From contig JAYKKT010000041.1 in the NCBI GenBank assembly GCA_036023115.1, positions 682,501 through 746,500 of the forward strand: a DNA stretch of 64,000 bases. Reading direction: 5' to 3'. The position numbers and the translations under genes were made by a program. The stretch is from Brasenia schreberi (Eukaryota > Streptophyta > Magnoliopsida > Nymphaeales > Cabombaceae). The notes under the pieces are model-generated. The model was not told the origin of the DNA and made no database searches. It was given only the letters and a program-made list of their open reading frames with translations. Shown here one piece after another: positions 14,490-26,352 of the stretch; position 1 is the stretch's first letter; each line of letters opens with the position of its first letter.

Positions 14490-14813
14490 GGGTGTGATTC
14501 AAAGCTCAAAACTGGATCATGATTTTTGGTGTTTGTAATTTTAAGTTGTATTGTGCATCAAATGCATAACTTACTATTTGCATGGAATTATGGTTTTATA
14601 ACCTCAATTTGAGTCAAAAACTTTGAAACCAGGGGGAGGTGGGCCAGAGGAAGTGAACATGAAAACCTAAGCGCCTCCTCTCTTGTGTTGCTACCCCATT
14701 TCACAACAAAACTGCTCATAAGTCGAACACAAACCCATGTGACAAGCCCATATGGGTCTAGGCCTGCAGTTCAAGTACCGTGGCCTAGCATCACGAATCA
14801 AATACACTGCCCC
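14490..14813. mobile_element. MITE with GGGTGTG-type ends
   Basis: Left end GGGTGTGATTCAAAG, right end GAATCAAATACACTGCCCC, imperfect inverted repeats with TA at both borders. The body shares AGGGGGAGGTGGG, CATGAAAACCTAAG and GCCCATATGGGTC with 37711-37993. This fits a PIF/Harbinger-like or related TIR family. Confidence 0.5.
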
Positions 14814-16179
14814 TAAGAAATAGATGAAAATCCTTAAGATAGGTACTACTTAATATAACTAACTTGCCCTCTTATGCAATGATCACATTGTGAGCTGCAG
14901 ATCAGGAGACCCCTTGGCAGCACTAAATGAGTTAAACTTTGTTATCTACAGGATGAAGAAAACAGAAAAGTAAAAAGAATGCATGTTGGTGCAGCTTCTG
15001 AAAAGCTAAGTTCCCATATGAGATGGGTGCATGAAAGTGAGAAAATTGCTCTGTTTACTTAACCATGAGTGTAAACTTGAAGAGAAGCCGGCCCGGTGTC
15101 GGCCCCCTCTTCACCTCATTTGCGTTTCTGTAACATGAACTATGAATTATCAAAGCCTTTCAGAATCATACATATCATTAATTGGCCAGAAAAACACCCT
15201 ATTGTTTCCTAAACTTTTAGCAAGTTGTCAATCCGACACCAAGAGTAGCTTCTTGTTCAGGGCCAAGGCGAAGTATGTGGTGCTTACAGAAGCTGAGGTT
15301 TTTGAAGTTTCGTATTGATACAGATTATAAAGCCACAACTTCTCTGATAGCAAGTCTTTTTCTTCTTTGGCCAAGAACACACACTCACAAAAGGAAATAG
15401 CATAGTTTGCCCCTGAGCCAGGTGAGCTATTTCTCTTTGTGCAACAGGGAATGTAGCCTTAACAAACATGGAACTAATGAGGATTTATGTGATAGTGATC
15501 CTAAACTAGTTATGTATAAATTAAACTTGATTCTCTTTTGTTGAAACAAAAAAGAGTTGATTCACAGCCTTTGTTTCCATAGGTTGCATCTTTAAATACT
15601 CTAATAAAAGGAATTACCTAATTAGAAGTAAAGATCCAACCTGTAAATAAGAATCGATGTGAATGGGAACTCTAAAATGTTTGGTTTACCCTTCCCTAAA
15701 AAGACATTCATCCGGCTACCAATGTTGCAGTATTTCCAACCAGTATAATCTGCAGTTCAAATTAAAGCCATCAAACAAGTAGCCAGCAAATAAAAGTTAG
15801 AATTAGCTCAATTGGCAAGGTTAGAAACCTTGGGGCAACTCTCTTCTGACCTAGATAAATCCACTCTAGAATTAGTTGTTAAGAGGTCAACCATTATGGA
15901 TTGTCGCTCAGACAATCCCAATGCTTCACTCACAGTGGTCCTAGGACAAAGTTCAAAATTTTCCCTCCTATTATTGACACTTGTGTGTGAAACTGAAGAA
16001 TATAAGATACCATGGAGATCGAAATCTGCAACAAAAAACAGATCAAACTGATCAACAAGGAGAGCAGAGATTGTGAAATGTATTCATCTGGAAAGGGATA
16101 TATAAGACTATTAGTGATGAGAGACTGTTGAAGAAAATAATGATATGAATTACCAAATATTATCAAGTAAATTTCATCA
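14814..16179. other. intergenic, 3' side of the Ycf20-like gene
   Basis: Partial SINE A motifs occur near 15413-15435 (minus strand, CACCTGGCTCAGGGGC) and an A-box-like TTAGCTCAATTGGCAAGG near 15803. Nothing else was recognised. The 3'UTR of the minus-strand gene probably occupies the right end. Confidence 0.5.
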
Positions 16180-19100
16180 CTAACTGCCTAGTTTAAAGGC
16201 ATCGACAAAGAGGCCCAAGCAAACACCTGCTTTCAAATAGTTTACCATCACAATGAAAGACTGTAATCTTCCTATTGGTAATTGTATAGGTTTTCTGTAC
16301 ATGAGCATCCCTACAAATTCGATAGCAGCTACAACAATACCAGCAACCAAGACATCCCAGTCACCTGTTTGGCCTAGGATTGTTGCCAATGCATTCGCTG
16401 TATAGAACCCCAACAACAAGAGAAAGACCTTCATTGGGAAATTTCTTCTAGTTGCATTAAGCTTTTGTAGAAATACCCCACCGCCAGAGCGAATTATATT
16501 CACCAGTCGCGTCCCAGTAAATGCAGTGGTATCTTCATCTGGACTTGGGCTGCTCGTGGCATCAGAACCTCCAGTACTTAAAGCAAAGGAAATACTCCAT
16601 GATCCCCTCAGGAACCTAAGCAGGGAAGTATAAGGAGGAGTATACCCAGTAACCTTTAAAATTACACAGGTGAAAAAGCATGATTTTTCATCTTACGGTA
16701 CTGAAAGCATACAATATGATGGTTAAGTTTACAGATTGAGAACTATTCATGCACCATCAGATCCTTGCAGTTTATCCAAATTCGATTTCAAATTATCCTC
16801 TTTCTAACATAAAAATGGTTGTAACTCTTTACCCATATGTTCATCACACTTTGAGAAGCCTTGCAATTTTTTGAGAATCTCTGGGAACCCCAAGAGTGCG
16901 AACGTTATTTTTCAAAACCGAGTCCAGTAGACACTTGAAATTGACTCAATTTGAGCTGACTTACACTAATTGTATGAGTCCTTCCTTGATGTGTGATCTT
17001 TAGACTCTTTACAGATCCCATTGAAGTCCCAAAAGCAACCTCCAAGAGTCCTCAACCAACTTAAACCCAAAATGAAGTAGATGTCTTCGGTTTTCGCCAT
17101 AATATCAAATTAACAACATCAATGTTCCATTATAAAGACAAAAGCAGCTCGTGTCCAAGCTATTGAACTAGATCTGCTTTAACACATGCAATGACACGTG
17201 CATGGGCACACAAGCACTGTAAATATTTTTGTGGCTCAGACAGAAAGTGAATTAGAATAAGGTGTCATGGTGGAGACATTATTCTATAGCTTTTCAATTT
17301 TGCAAGAATAGACTACAACAAATGGGTAGCATATATAGAAAATGCAACAAGGTGCTTACTATCGCAATTCCTTTAAAGGCTAGGTGCTAGAAGTTTAACA
17401 TATGAAGTGGTGAAAAGTTGAAGTTTCCATAAAATAAGCAGCAAAAAATAAGTTTGCCTTGAGAAAATGATAAACAATGATTTGGTACTTTGACATAATT
17501 CACATGTTTAATATGGGCGATTCAATCTGAAACCATGAGATGAATGGGAAGTTCCCAAACTATCCACAAATTCCAGTCAGATTGATGCAATATTTGGTTG
17601 AAAGGATGCTTAAACGGATGTTCACTCTCCTTCTCCGTCAACTAAACAGTTTCTAATGAACATTCTGTTTGTATGATAGTAATGATCACGTTTTTGGTGT
17701 GTTTGACTAATGGAGGACACATGATGTAAGATTAAACATTTTTTGTACGCTCAAAAGGATGAACAAAAGGCAAAGGTCTGGGAAGGCTGCTATCAGCCCA
17801 GCAGGCAGAACGAGGAAAATGCAACAGAATACAGGTCTAGTATTTCGTATTTAGAGTCTCTGAAAGGGGAGGATTTTGGCCAACACAGTTGCAGGTTGTA
17901 CCTCTCCCCCTCAGATTTCTTTGATGACTCTTCGCTTGGTCCAGTTAGTTTACCAGTTTCATGAGGCAAGCGGATGGAACAGCTCACTTTCATAGTAGCA
18001 AATGGAACCTCACCTAGCGACCTCATCTATTTCCTCTTTGGGTAGATAAATAAATTTGGCCCTTTGAGGACTGTAATAGTGGGTGGGCATTGCTACAATC
18101 CAATATATACTCATCCAGAAAAATGACATTTATTTGAACAGAGGAGGCTTTATATAACTACCCTGGGTAGCAGACTCAGAGAGGACCTTACCACCCACTT
18201 TATGGAATGGAACATGGGAGTAGGTGGGGGTCCACTTACTCATGGACATTGAACTAGATGTAAGCATATTGTGGAAGGCTTCCTTACAGATAATCTGGTA
18301 TTGGTTACTGTTTTTGAGGCTTTCTTGTTGCCCCAGCCTATCTATCTTTGATGTTATCTTGAATTATGTAGGCCTATGTACCATGGCTCATGCCCTTTAT
18401 GTGTTATATCTTAAATACTTTGTAGGATCCATGCCTTTCGGTTGTGATGGTTATGGACAACTGGAAGACTACTGTTACCACGATGGAGGAGCAATGAACC
18501 ATCTGCGAGACTTCAACTGGGTTTCACCATAGGAAACTTACAACTGTCTGACCCAGTACGGTTTTTTAGGACCCGCTCCTTCTAACCTATCATACTAGGA
18601 TATTCTAATTTTCTTTTTTCCATTTTGGCTGTAACAATTTAAGAAATTACAGTCAAATAGCTCGTCCATACTTTCCTGTTTTTTATTCGACTCAGAAGAT
18701 ACATTTGAATGATACTCCGATCAATTGAACCTTGCTGTTATTTGTAATCACAGCTCCATTTTCTCAAGCAAAAGCAGAACATAACAAGTAAACGACTATT
18801 TTCAGGCCCCAACTGAGAGAGTTGAACATCAAAACCGTGCAAAGAGTGGCTGTAATCTGGAACCACAGTTTCAAAACTCAAAGGCACAACATCCCATAAC
18901 ACCCGTGATCAAAACAAATGTACCTCTTGAAGTTTGTTCTTCCATTCTTGAAGAGTTAGTAATAGACCCTGAGTTGGTAGCAACCTCAATTTGACTTGCT
19001 TGTTTTATGACTTTCACAAAACTATGGATCTACGTCATGCTATGCAGGCTATTGAGAAATTGGGGAATTATCTATAACAGCAACTAGACATAGACAATAG

Positions 19101-19933
19101 TTGCCAGGTTTGATGACAACATCAAATCAACTTTCTCCCTTTACAGCAGCTACGGATCTGGTCATTCTACACAGGCTATAGAGTGGTCGCTTGACACATT
19201 AAACAATGGTGGCCAAGGAACCAAGAAATGAAGCTCAAGTACAGGTCCCTTATCGTGTGATACTTGTCCATAAAAATTTAATGTTATCATGTCGATTAAC
19301 ATGTTTCCTTCAAATTAATGGATAGGGATGACATATTCTTAGAAGGATCTTTATCATGAAAACTTTTGACGAAAAAGGGCTAACATATTGCTGAAACCTT
19401 TATGACGGAGGACCCAATTAGTACCTTACCCTCTAAGCTGTTTCAAACAACTAATCAATTCCCAAGCTCTCTTTCTGAATTTGCATGAGTCAGTCATACA
19501 CATGAAATATATGTTAGCATTTCCTTTCCCATTGAACTTGCAACTTAGGAAGAGAGTTTTCTTCGAAGCCTTGGTGTACACGCGTCAATATTAAATTATT
19601 ACCTGTATAATCCGTATCGAATAGAACAGTTCGTGCATAAGATTTGAAAGGAACCGAGCCATAACAACAGAACAAGATAAAGATACTCTTATTGGTTTCA
19701 AGAAAAAGCATCATTTACTTGAAGTATTGAAGGAAATAATAATAGTTGAGAAAGGCTGACCTTTCTCGAGATACTCCCACTGGCATTGCCCAAAATTTTG
19801 AATGATGTGCAACCAAACCTGGTTTACACACCCAGTTATTTCTGAGGCAACAATCTGCCGCAGCACTGGTCGGTTTCTGCCCATCATTATTCTCCATGAT
19901 AGGTATAAGTAACCGTATGGTACTCACAGCCAT
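16180..19933 (-). CDS. Ycf20-like chloroplast membrane protein, 4 exons, 254 aa
   Basis: Minus-strand exons: 19761-19933, 18924-18994, 17902-17986, 16180-16615. Phases agree at every junction (exon 1 ends AG, exon 2 starts T, exon 2 ends G, exon 3 starts TG, exon 3 ends AG, exon 4 starts G). All introns are GT-AG, and the last acceptor has a strong pyrimidine tract (CTTCCCTGCTTAG). The last exon holds the Ycf20/DUF565 domain: a [14 protein letters not shown] basic lead, then two hydrophobic stretches around [20 protein letters not shown] and [21 protein letters not shown]. Family members are thylakoid or plastid proteins implicated in photoprotection (NPQ6/NPQ7 in Arabidopsis). Residues 1 to about 100 lack a domain and would act as plastid targeting and linker sequence. 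The Met at 19933 has an in-frame TAG just upstream in the leader, supporting it as the start. The domain is certain; exons 1-3 rest on splice-phase logic. Confidence 0.82.
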
Positions 19934-19953
19934 CCCAAGAAAGAACTAAGGAA

Positions 19954-20359
19954 CTGAAAAAAAGAGGACCAGGTTAGAAGTCGTAAATGGATGAAATTTG
20001 ATGATCATTGTCCCAAATTCCAGTTCTTTTAGTTTCCAGTATTTCAAAAAGTAGAAAAAATTTCGGGAACAAGCTTCTATAGCCGCAACACATTAAGTTG
20101 AAGAGTGAAGCAAAAACAAACAGAACAAAGAGTGAAACGAACAGAAGTCATAAACGATATGCTGCCAATCCCCTCTGCCATCGGTTTTCACAGGATGAAA
20201 TGAACAATTAGAAGGAGTCCAATTCTTTCCCAATGCTAAAAACGAAGGATTTGATATTCTGCCAACCCCCTCGGTCATTATTTGTTTTTCAACCTTTCTC
20301 ATGATACCATATGCTATTTCCAGCAACCCCATATAATACACACAGACAGACAGACAGAC

Positions 20360-20394
<35 letters not shown>
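19954..20394 (-). other. probable 5'-leader intron of the Ycf20-like gene
   Basis: An acceptor CTCTTTTTTTCAG precedes 19953 on the minus strand, 20 bp before the ATG. A possible donor, CAAG|GTTCTC, lies at 20395/20394. The upstream exon 20395-20467 encodes a transit-peptide-like start (MASFPIPCHTPRASLLPRSS), but its phase would run into a stop before the main ATG, so I treat it as untranslated or as an upstream ORF. Confidence 0.4.
20341..20392. repeat. (CAGA)n(GA)n microsatellite
   Basis: Six CAGA-type units grade into (GA)n. It lies just inside the candidate leader intron above. Confidence 0.95.
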
Positions 20395-20467
20395 CTTGCA
20401 AGTTGCAGGAGGAGCGAGGAAGGAGAGACGCTCGCGGAGTGTGGCAGGGAATGGGGAAACTAGCCAT

Positions 20468-20756
20468 TCTCAGGGACCCAAATTCTTTTCATTTTTAGGC
20501 CCCCACAAAACTTTAAAATTCAAAATAGTGCCCTTCCATTTCTAAGAGTCACCCACAAGCCGGCCAAGTCGAATCGTCCCATCTTTTGCAATGAAATTCA
20601 GTTTCCTATCTAATTTAAAAAGGAAACATCAAATGTTTTGAATTTCCAAGGCATTAACAATAAGTACGTCCTTATAAGATCCTAATAAAGTTGAAGTCTC
20701 AGTTGGGTCTTTAGGAGGTGTTTGTGTCGTGGTTCCAGGCAGAACCCGTGCGGCTT
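20468..20756. other. upstream region of the Ycf20-like gene
   Basis: A probable promoter-proximal region by position; no TATA box or motif was singled out. Confidence 0.4.
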
Positions 20757-21068
20757 GTGGGCCTGGAACAATTTGCATTCGAAACCGGTGTGTCTTAATG
20801 GCACCACGTGTACCGTTTGAGTAGCGGGCACCCTGTGTTTCCCATGGTACTGTGAGTTCGTACTTGCCTCACACGTTAAACTGGCACCATTTTTTTCGTG
20901 GGCCTGGGACAATTTGCACTCAAAACCGGAGTCTCATGGCACCACAAATGTAGTGTTTGAGTTGCAGATGGACCGTGTTTTCCATGGGACTGCGAGTTCG
21001 TATTTGCCTCACACACGGAACTGGCACCAATTTTTCCTTCGTGGGCCTGGGACAATTTGCACTCCAAA
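20757..21068. repeat. minisatellite, unit about 142 bp, about 2.2 copies
   Basis: GTGGGCCTGG recurs at about 20757, 20898 and 21041. Each unit contains ACAATTTGCA, AATGGCACCAC or CATGGCACCAC, CCATGG, GAGTTCGTA, TTGCCTCACAC and AACTGGCACCA. Paired minus-strand open frames here (20682-21067) are similar to each other only because of the repeat. Confidence 0.8.
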
Positions 21069-21130
21069 CATGTAAGTTTTAAGATAAGATCTTTGTAAAT
21101 CTTTTACATGAAAATATTATCATATATATC

Positions 21131-21250
21131 TTTTTTTGTTACAAGAGGAAGCCAAAGCCTAACACACACATGCACCCTCTGAGAGTGGAACTCCCCACCA
21201 GCAGCAGTGGTACTAGAGCGCCCTGCCGTTTGGGCTAATGCTCTCGGTGC
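21131..21250 (-). mobile_element. tRNA-derived SINE (family B)
   Basis: The minus strand has A-box-like TTAGCCCAAACGGCAGGGC and the GGTGGGGAGTTCCACTC B-box region, then TGTGTGTTAGGCTTTGGC, ending in a poly(A) tail (T run at 21131-21137). It is about 70-80 percent similar by eye to copies at 26204 and 27578. Confidence 0.75.
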
Positions 21251-21639
21251 ATCATTTACTAGCACCTCTTTTCCAATGTATTATGATATTGTGGAGTTCC
21301 AAGCTGCTTGAAAGATCAACTTCCTGTTCATGTGGTTTCAAATGTAAATCACGTCCCAACAAGCTCCTATTTTCTTTACTCAATCCGAAAGAAGTTGAGT
21401 TAAACGATAATGTGATACAAGTTTGAGTTCAATGGCGACTTGAAATCCATGTAGCCAACACCACCTACTACGAAAAGGGTTTATTTTTGGTGTCGGTGAC
21501 TACAAACAAGTTTGATTTATCACACTAAGCACATCTTTTGCATCAACCACTTCTTAGGATGCGTATGTATGTGTGCATAATATATATATGTGTGTGTGTG
21601 TGTCACACACGTGCACACACAAATATACATGTATATATA
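21251..21639. other. intergenic, nothing recognised
   Basis: No domain; short TG/CA runs near 21585-21620. Confidence 0.5.
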
Positions 21640-21823
21640 CGGAATGATTGGATCTTGCTTACCATTGACGTTTCATTTGTGTCCGATCATTAATTTTCGG
21701 GGTATGAGTGTAATACATTGTTCTTCATCTTTTTTTGAAAACCTTTAGTTTTTAAAATGATGCTCATACCACCGAAAAACAATAAATACACATGAGTAGA
21801 CAAGTTAGAGGTGGGTAGGATAT

Positions 21824-21892
<69 letters not shown>

Positions 21893-21900
21893 GTGTGTGT

Positions 21901-21941
<41 letters not shown>

Positions 21942-21960
21942 TATATATATGTATCTGTAT
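21640..21960. mobile_element. palindromic MITE (CATGAGTGTAAT family) plus adjoining SSR
   Basis: An element of about 185 bp contains TTGGATCTTG, then TTAATTTTCGGGGTATGAGTGTAAT and its approximate inverse ATGCTCATACCACCGAAAA. It runs directly into (AT)n, (GT)n and (GTAT)n blocks at 21828-21955. The same core occurs at 11870, 24100, 25400 and 27088. Confidence 0.5.
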
Positions 21961-22186
21961 ATCCCCGAGGCTTCAACCATCGGGGATGGAGCTGAAAAAA
22001 TCATGTGCATGCACTTATTTATCTGCCTATAAGTTAAAAAATCACAGGCATATCCTTTGCTCTTTGATTTCTTGAATATTTGAAGGAAGCTGAGGTTTCT
22101 ACTTCACGAGTAGAAGGCAAAAAGAAATAGTGAGGCCTCTGTGCTAAACCAAAGTTTGAAATGAAACTGACTTGACCCAATCATAC

Positions 22187-22554
22187 GAACCCAGACCCAA
22201 TTGTCTCTTGAACCGGATCCCCATTTTTATACCAAATCCAACTATTCCAATGCAGGTTCAAACCCAAATTCAACAATACCATATTACCTATTGACATCCC
22301 GAACCACACCCATCGCTTCCGGCCACATGAACCCACCATCCTTAAGTACATTGACATTCTACACTAAACGATGGTGTTCTTTGAATATCCTGGATTTGCC
22401 CAGTAGACTAATCTTAGAGAGAGAGAGAGAGAGAGAGTTGCATATCTTAATCTTTAATGGCACCGGAGACTTCATGAAAAATTAAAAATGTGATATTGCT
22501 TTTACGGAGCTAGAATTAATATGGCACCAAATAAAGTAATACAATAAACAACAT
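22187..22554. other. intergenic, nothing recognised
   Basis: The open frame at 22201-22485 shows no domain and includes a GA microsatellite. Confidence 0.45.
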
Positions 22555-22735
22555 CAACCATGCCTTTTCCGTACTAGATGGGGCCAGTTATATGGTTTCT
22601 TTGTGTCCATGGAGCTCGATCATGTGTGACATGCTAATAGTTAACAAAAGCTAAATTATTTTTCATTATTTTTTCTAAGACTTTTATAATCTTCTTCTTT
22701 CTCTTCTAACATTTTTACCCTTCTTACCTGAACTA
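22555..22735 (-). mobile_element. old 3' fragment of an RTE-type LINE
   Basis: A diverged match to the 3' end of the LINEs at 40061 and 63543: ACAACATCAACCATGCC, TTTTCCGTACTAGATGGGG, ATGGTTTCTTTG, TGCTAATAGTTAAC. It is far more decayed than the other copies, so it marks an older insertion wave. Confidence 0.65.
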
Positions 22736-23443
22736 ACCTACTTAATAACGCTTGGTCTAGGTTTTGGTTTCGTTTCCGTTTTGTGATTGATAACAATGCA
22801 ACAACTTGTGCATACATTAGAAAGTAGCTTTCATTGTGAATAAAGTCTCAGAGAGAGGCTGAGAAAGAGAATATCTTCTTCTGTTCAACAATTTCTGATA
22901 TAGTGATATATTGGGGATCTTCAGTACCACCGAAAACTACATGCATGACTCTCTCTAACCATGAAGAAGATGCAAAGCAATAACTTGGTCTTCAATATTG
23001 GTAAGATTTCTGCTTTCTGGAGCAGACAGTGCTCATATGCCTTTTGTGATTTCTGTGAAATGCTGAGTAACTGAAGACTAAGTGGGAGGTCATCGATTTG
23101 TTTTATTTTCACTTCATTTGAAGTGCGGAAGGATTCTTATCTTTACGAGAGACTCGTGCTCTCATGTTTTACGTACACAAGCTCCAGTACGAAGGTATAA
23201 GATACTGAATGATTAGCACTAAATAACTCAGCTCATGATGACACGAAATATCCGGCTTGGATGCCGTGATCAAGTACAAAACTTGATAAAATGAGGGGTG
23301 CCCCAGAGAATGTCAATCTCCGTTCTCCGAAAATTGGTATGGATGTTAATGAATGTGGAGAAAGGTAAAAGTACGCAAGTCTTGAATGCTCTTGTGTTTG
23401 TGTCTCATTTTTCAGATATCTCTATTTATAGAGTAGCAAGGAC
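22736..23443. other. intergenic, possible minus-strand open frame
   Basis: A minus-strand frame at 22921-23112 (63 aa) looks compositionally protein-like, but I recognise no family and no splice partners. Confidence 0.35.
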
Positions 23444-23620
23444 CAATGGCGGATCTACATAGAGGGGTGGGGCGGCGGCCGCCTCCTCTGAAATTTTGAA
23501 TTTTTTGAGTAAAACCTACTTTTTATCATGAATATATGGTTGAGATTCATGCTTCGCCCCCCTAACACAATGAAATATGTATGTCGTCCTCTCGATCACT
23601 ATTTTCTAGATCCGCCACTG
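23444..23620. mobile_element. complete hAT-like MITE, 177 bp
   Basis: Left end CAATGGCGGATCTA and right end TAGATCCGCCACTG are near-perfect inverted repeats. Flanks GCAAGGAC (23436-23443) and ACAAGGAT (23621-23628) match at six of eight positions, as expected of an 8-bp hAT target duplication. It is the reference copy for the fragments at 5665 and 6812 and a cousin of the elements at 44808 and 47278. Confidence 0.75.
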
Positions 23621-24019
23621 ACAAGGATGATCCCATAAGAACCACCAAACATAAACTTCAGTTATTGAGCACAATGGTAACCAACAATCTCGCGGGAGTG
23701 CAGCCTAGCTAGCCTACTTAGAGTTGACTACATATCCATCTCGACATTTATCTTCTATTGAGCATTTATTAAGCTTTTAATTTAAATCTCCACCATTAAC
23801 CATAATAATCAAATCGTAGAGATATTTGAATATATTTGAGCATGAGTGAGGTTTGAGCAATTATCACTATCTTTATATGTAATATATATGTTTAAAAAAG
23901 TGGAGGCAAGAGTGCAAGATGTTTATCCTTTCTATTATTCTAAAGTTCCATTTTAGTTTGTAAATTGTGCTCCTGTCCCACTTTTCAATGGGTTGGAGTG
24001 CAACGGTGCTAGTATAATG

Positions 24020-24211
24020 TGTGTATAATGCAAAAAGGGCAATATCTTACATGGCTAGGGGGTAGGCTAACAAGTCGAAGGTTTTTGGATGACATGAATA
24101 TAATTTTAAAATTTTCAAAGAGCTTTAGAAAAGTACGAATGATATTTTATTACACATATTATTTAGCAATAGATGAGTAAACCGGTGTTGATGTGGGTAG
24201 AATATAATGAT

Positions 24212-24255
<44 letters not shown>
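24020..24255. mobile_element. SSR-associated MITE copy plus (AT)n(GA)n
   Basis: Starts with a partial SINE-like CATGGCTAGGGGGTAGGC, continues with the family phrase GGATGACATGAATATAATTTT, and ends in (AT)n(GA)n at 24212-24255. Confidence 0.4.
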
Positions 24256-24256
<1 letters not shown>

Positions 24257-24631
24257 TTAACTGTATGATGAAAATAGATACTTGTTCTTTTATAAGTTTA
24301 GGTTCAGATTCCACTTTGAGATACTAGTGCGATACCTTGAATATGACCTAGTTTATTCATTATGAACAGACCAAGGATCCTATTTAATGCATTAACTACT
24401 TTGAAGAGTATTACTTTTTCTAATGGCTTTTAATTCAAGTTTTTGTGGATTTTAATTCCAAGTATGGTCACATTCAAGTTTGGTATGCACTTCTATAAAT
24501 CATATATGGCTCCACATATTAGTTGATTACGCAAATCTCTATTCCATTCTTGCTTTTTGGTACCAAACCCTGACCCAAATGAGTTGGGTGCAAGTTGGGC
24601 TCAAGCCGAAACCAACTTATTAATCCTAATA

Positions 24632-24930
24632 GTAGGAATGGCAATGGGGCAAGGTGGGTCATGTTTTCACTCCACCTGCACCCGCCCCACAGGTCTTGAG
24701 AGATAAGATCCGTACCTAATTGGATTGACCCGACCACACCTCACTTCACCCAACTAAATTAAATTGAAATATTTATTTATATGCATAATTAAACTATATT
24801 TTATAAAACTAAATTAAACAAAATTTTATTTATATATACAAATAAGCATATAAAATAATAAATATTATTATATATATAGCACGGGTATCCACGGGGATGG
24901 GCTTAAATTATCATGTACTAATAGGTTTGG
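24632..24930. mobile_element. hAT-like MITE, TAGGGATGGCAA family, partial
   Basis: Begins TAGGAATGGCAATGGGGC with an AT-rich centre, like the complete element at 47728-48145. The right terminal repeat is not recognisable. Confidence 0.5.
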
Positions 24931-25130
24931 TTGGTTACGTAGCTTAAGTTAGGTTGATTTGTCAGACCTTTTGTACTTATATGATCTTTTATTATTAAAT
25001 TATTGTATCTCACGAGAGAACTTTGAAGCTAAGCATAATTGGATTGGATGAGAATAGTACTAAGATAAATTCATATGTAACACGGTGGATATGAGGCTTT
25101 TCGAGAAATATCAGCTGGTGCACTTTGATC

Positions 25131-25262
25131 ATGGCTGAAGCTTGGGGAGCCTTTTCCAGAGTCGAGATTGTGAGGAAGATGGGATTTGAGAAAGTTGCCA
25201 GAGAACGTGACTCGATCCGACTAATGCAGTGGATGAAAGGTGAAACCGAACGGACTTGCTAG
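25131..25262 (+). pseudogene. RNase H-like (RVT_3) fragment, probably from a LINE
   Basis: The 43-residue frame from AEAWGAFSRVEIVRKMGFEK onwards matches the RVT_3 pattern: AEA plus a helix ending in R-x-MGF-x-KV, then ERDSIRLMQWMKGE in place of the usual E-SDS-x-LVQW-x-G. The residues before it are in another frame (around 25080-25128), so a frameshift is present. It is too short to be functional. A non-LTR retroelement origin is most likely; a decayed cellular RNase H-like gene is possible. Confidence 0.5.
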
Positions 25263-25344
25263 TGGACTCCGATTTTGGGCACATCTTACCCTGGTCCTGG
25301 AAGTGAAGAACAGTCGTACCTTAAGAGAAGTAACATATATATAT

Positions 25345-25677
25345 AATACAGAAAGAGAGAGACTAGATCATGTCCATCACTGATACTTATACAACCATTA
25401 CTTTTGAGTGATATGAGTATAATAAAATTATTTTTATATTTTTTCAAAGACTTTTACAAATTTTTGAAATTTTTTAAGATTAAGTGGTTGAAATTTTGAA
25501 AACTTATATATATATATGTGTGTGTGTGTGTAAAAACCGAATTATGTTAATCTCTGACATGCACACTCATATGCACTCATTACTTTTCAAAAATTGTAAT
25601 TTAGAAAGTTCTAAAAGTTTTTAAAAAACAAAAGGCACTATTATTATATTCGTGCCACCTAAAACTTATGGGTTTCA

Positions 25678-25680
<3 letters not shown>
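25345..25680. mobile_element. AT-rich MITE remnants of the CATGAGTATAAT family
   Basis: Two adjoining stretches: GATATGAGTATAATAAAATT (near 25406) and an inverted-type half with ATTATATTCGTGCCACC (near 25645). (AT)n and (GT)n lie between them. Confidence 0.4.
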
Positions 25681-25767
<87 letters not shown>

Positions 25768-25965
25768 TGTGTGTGTGTGAGAGAGAGAGAGAGAGAAAGA
25801 GTTGTATTCAACCTAATCCAATCCATTGACACTTCATCTCTCTTCTCAATAGTATAGAGTATCTCTCTCTCTCTCACACACACACTATATATATATATGA
25901 ATGAGTTGTATTCAACCTAATCCAATCCATCGGCGCTTTATCTCTTTTTCAATTATATATGGTGT
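25681..25965. repeat. compound SSR with a duplicated ~110-bp segment
   Basis: (CT)n(AT)n(GT)n(GA)n at 25681-25796. Then GAGTTGTATTCAACCTAATC with a following CAATCCAT occurs at 25799 and again near 25911, each copy followed by a CTTTATCTCT-like phrase and a CT run. Confidence 0.75.
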
Positions 25966-26203
25966 CTCTCTCTCTCACTCACAAACGCACATACATTCAT
26001 GCACGCACATACAAGACCTTTCTCCAATGAAACTTGGTAGGAAATGAGTGCCCTGCTTTGACTGCACAGCCACGATAATGTCGAACATATTCCAACAAAG
26101 GAAGACGAACACGGCGACTGCAACCCCTTCAAATTCAAATTGAGATTTTGATGTGATATCATCATGATTTACTTCTAATACATTTCGGCCTACAGACTGT
26201 TTT

Positions 26204-26342
26204 CTTTGTTGTTACAGAGGCCAAAGTCTAACACACACAACCAAGCTTGCACCCACAACCAAGCATGCACCCTCTGCGAGTCGAACTCTCCACCACCAGC
26301 AACGACAGTAGAATACCCTACTGTCGAGCTAATGCTTTCGCT
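26204..26342 (-). mobile_element. tRNA-derived SINE (family B) with 10-bp TSD
   Basis: The minus strand carries AGCATTAGCTCGACAGTAGGG (A-box region) and GGAGAGTTCGACTCGC (B box). Direct repeats AGACTGTTTT at 26194-26203 and 26343-26352 flank it. The internal phrase AACCAAGC is duplicated, making it longer than its sister copies. Confidence 0.8.
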
Positions 26343-26352
26343 AGACTGTTTT

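Noticed and set aside
16616..16653. Longer start of the Ycf20 last exon at 16653 (acceptor TTTAAAG)
   Set aside because: It is phase-incompatible with exon 3; the CTTCCCTGCTTAG acceptor at 16616-16617 fits phase and has a better pyrimidine tract.
17743..18532. Plus-strand open frames at 17743-17964 and 18224-18532
   Set aside because: The first overlaps a well-supported minus-strand exon; the second lies in an intron and has no recognised domain.
20395..20467. Transit-peptide-like start as coding exon 1 of the Ycf20-like gene
   Set aside because: Splicing to the leader acceptor at 19953 gives a stop codon before the main ATG; kept only as a leader or upstream ORF.
22921..23112. Minus-strand 63-aa frame as a gene
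   Set aside because: Looks protein-like in composition, but no family, start context or splice partners could be identified.
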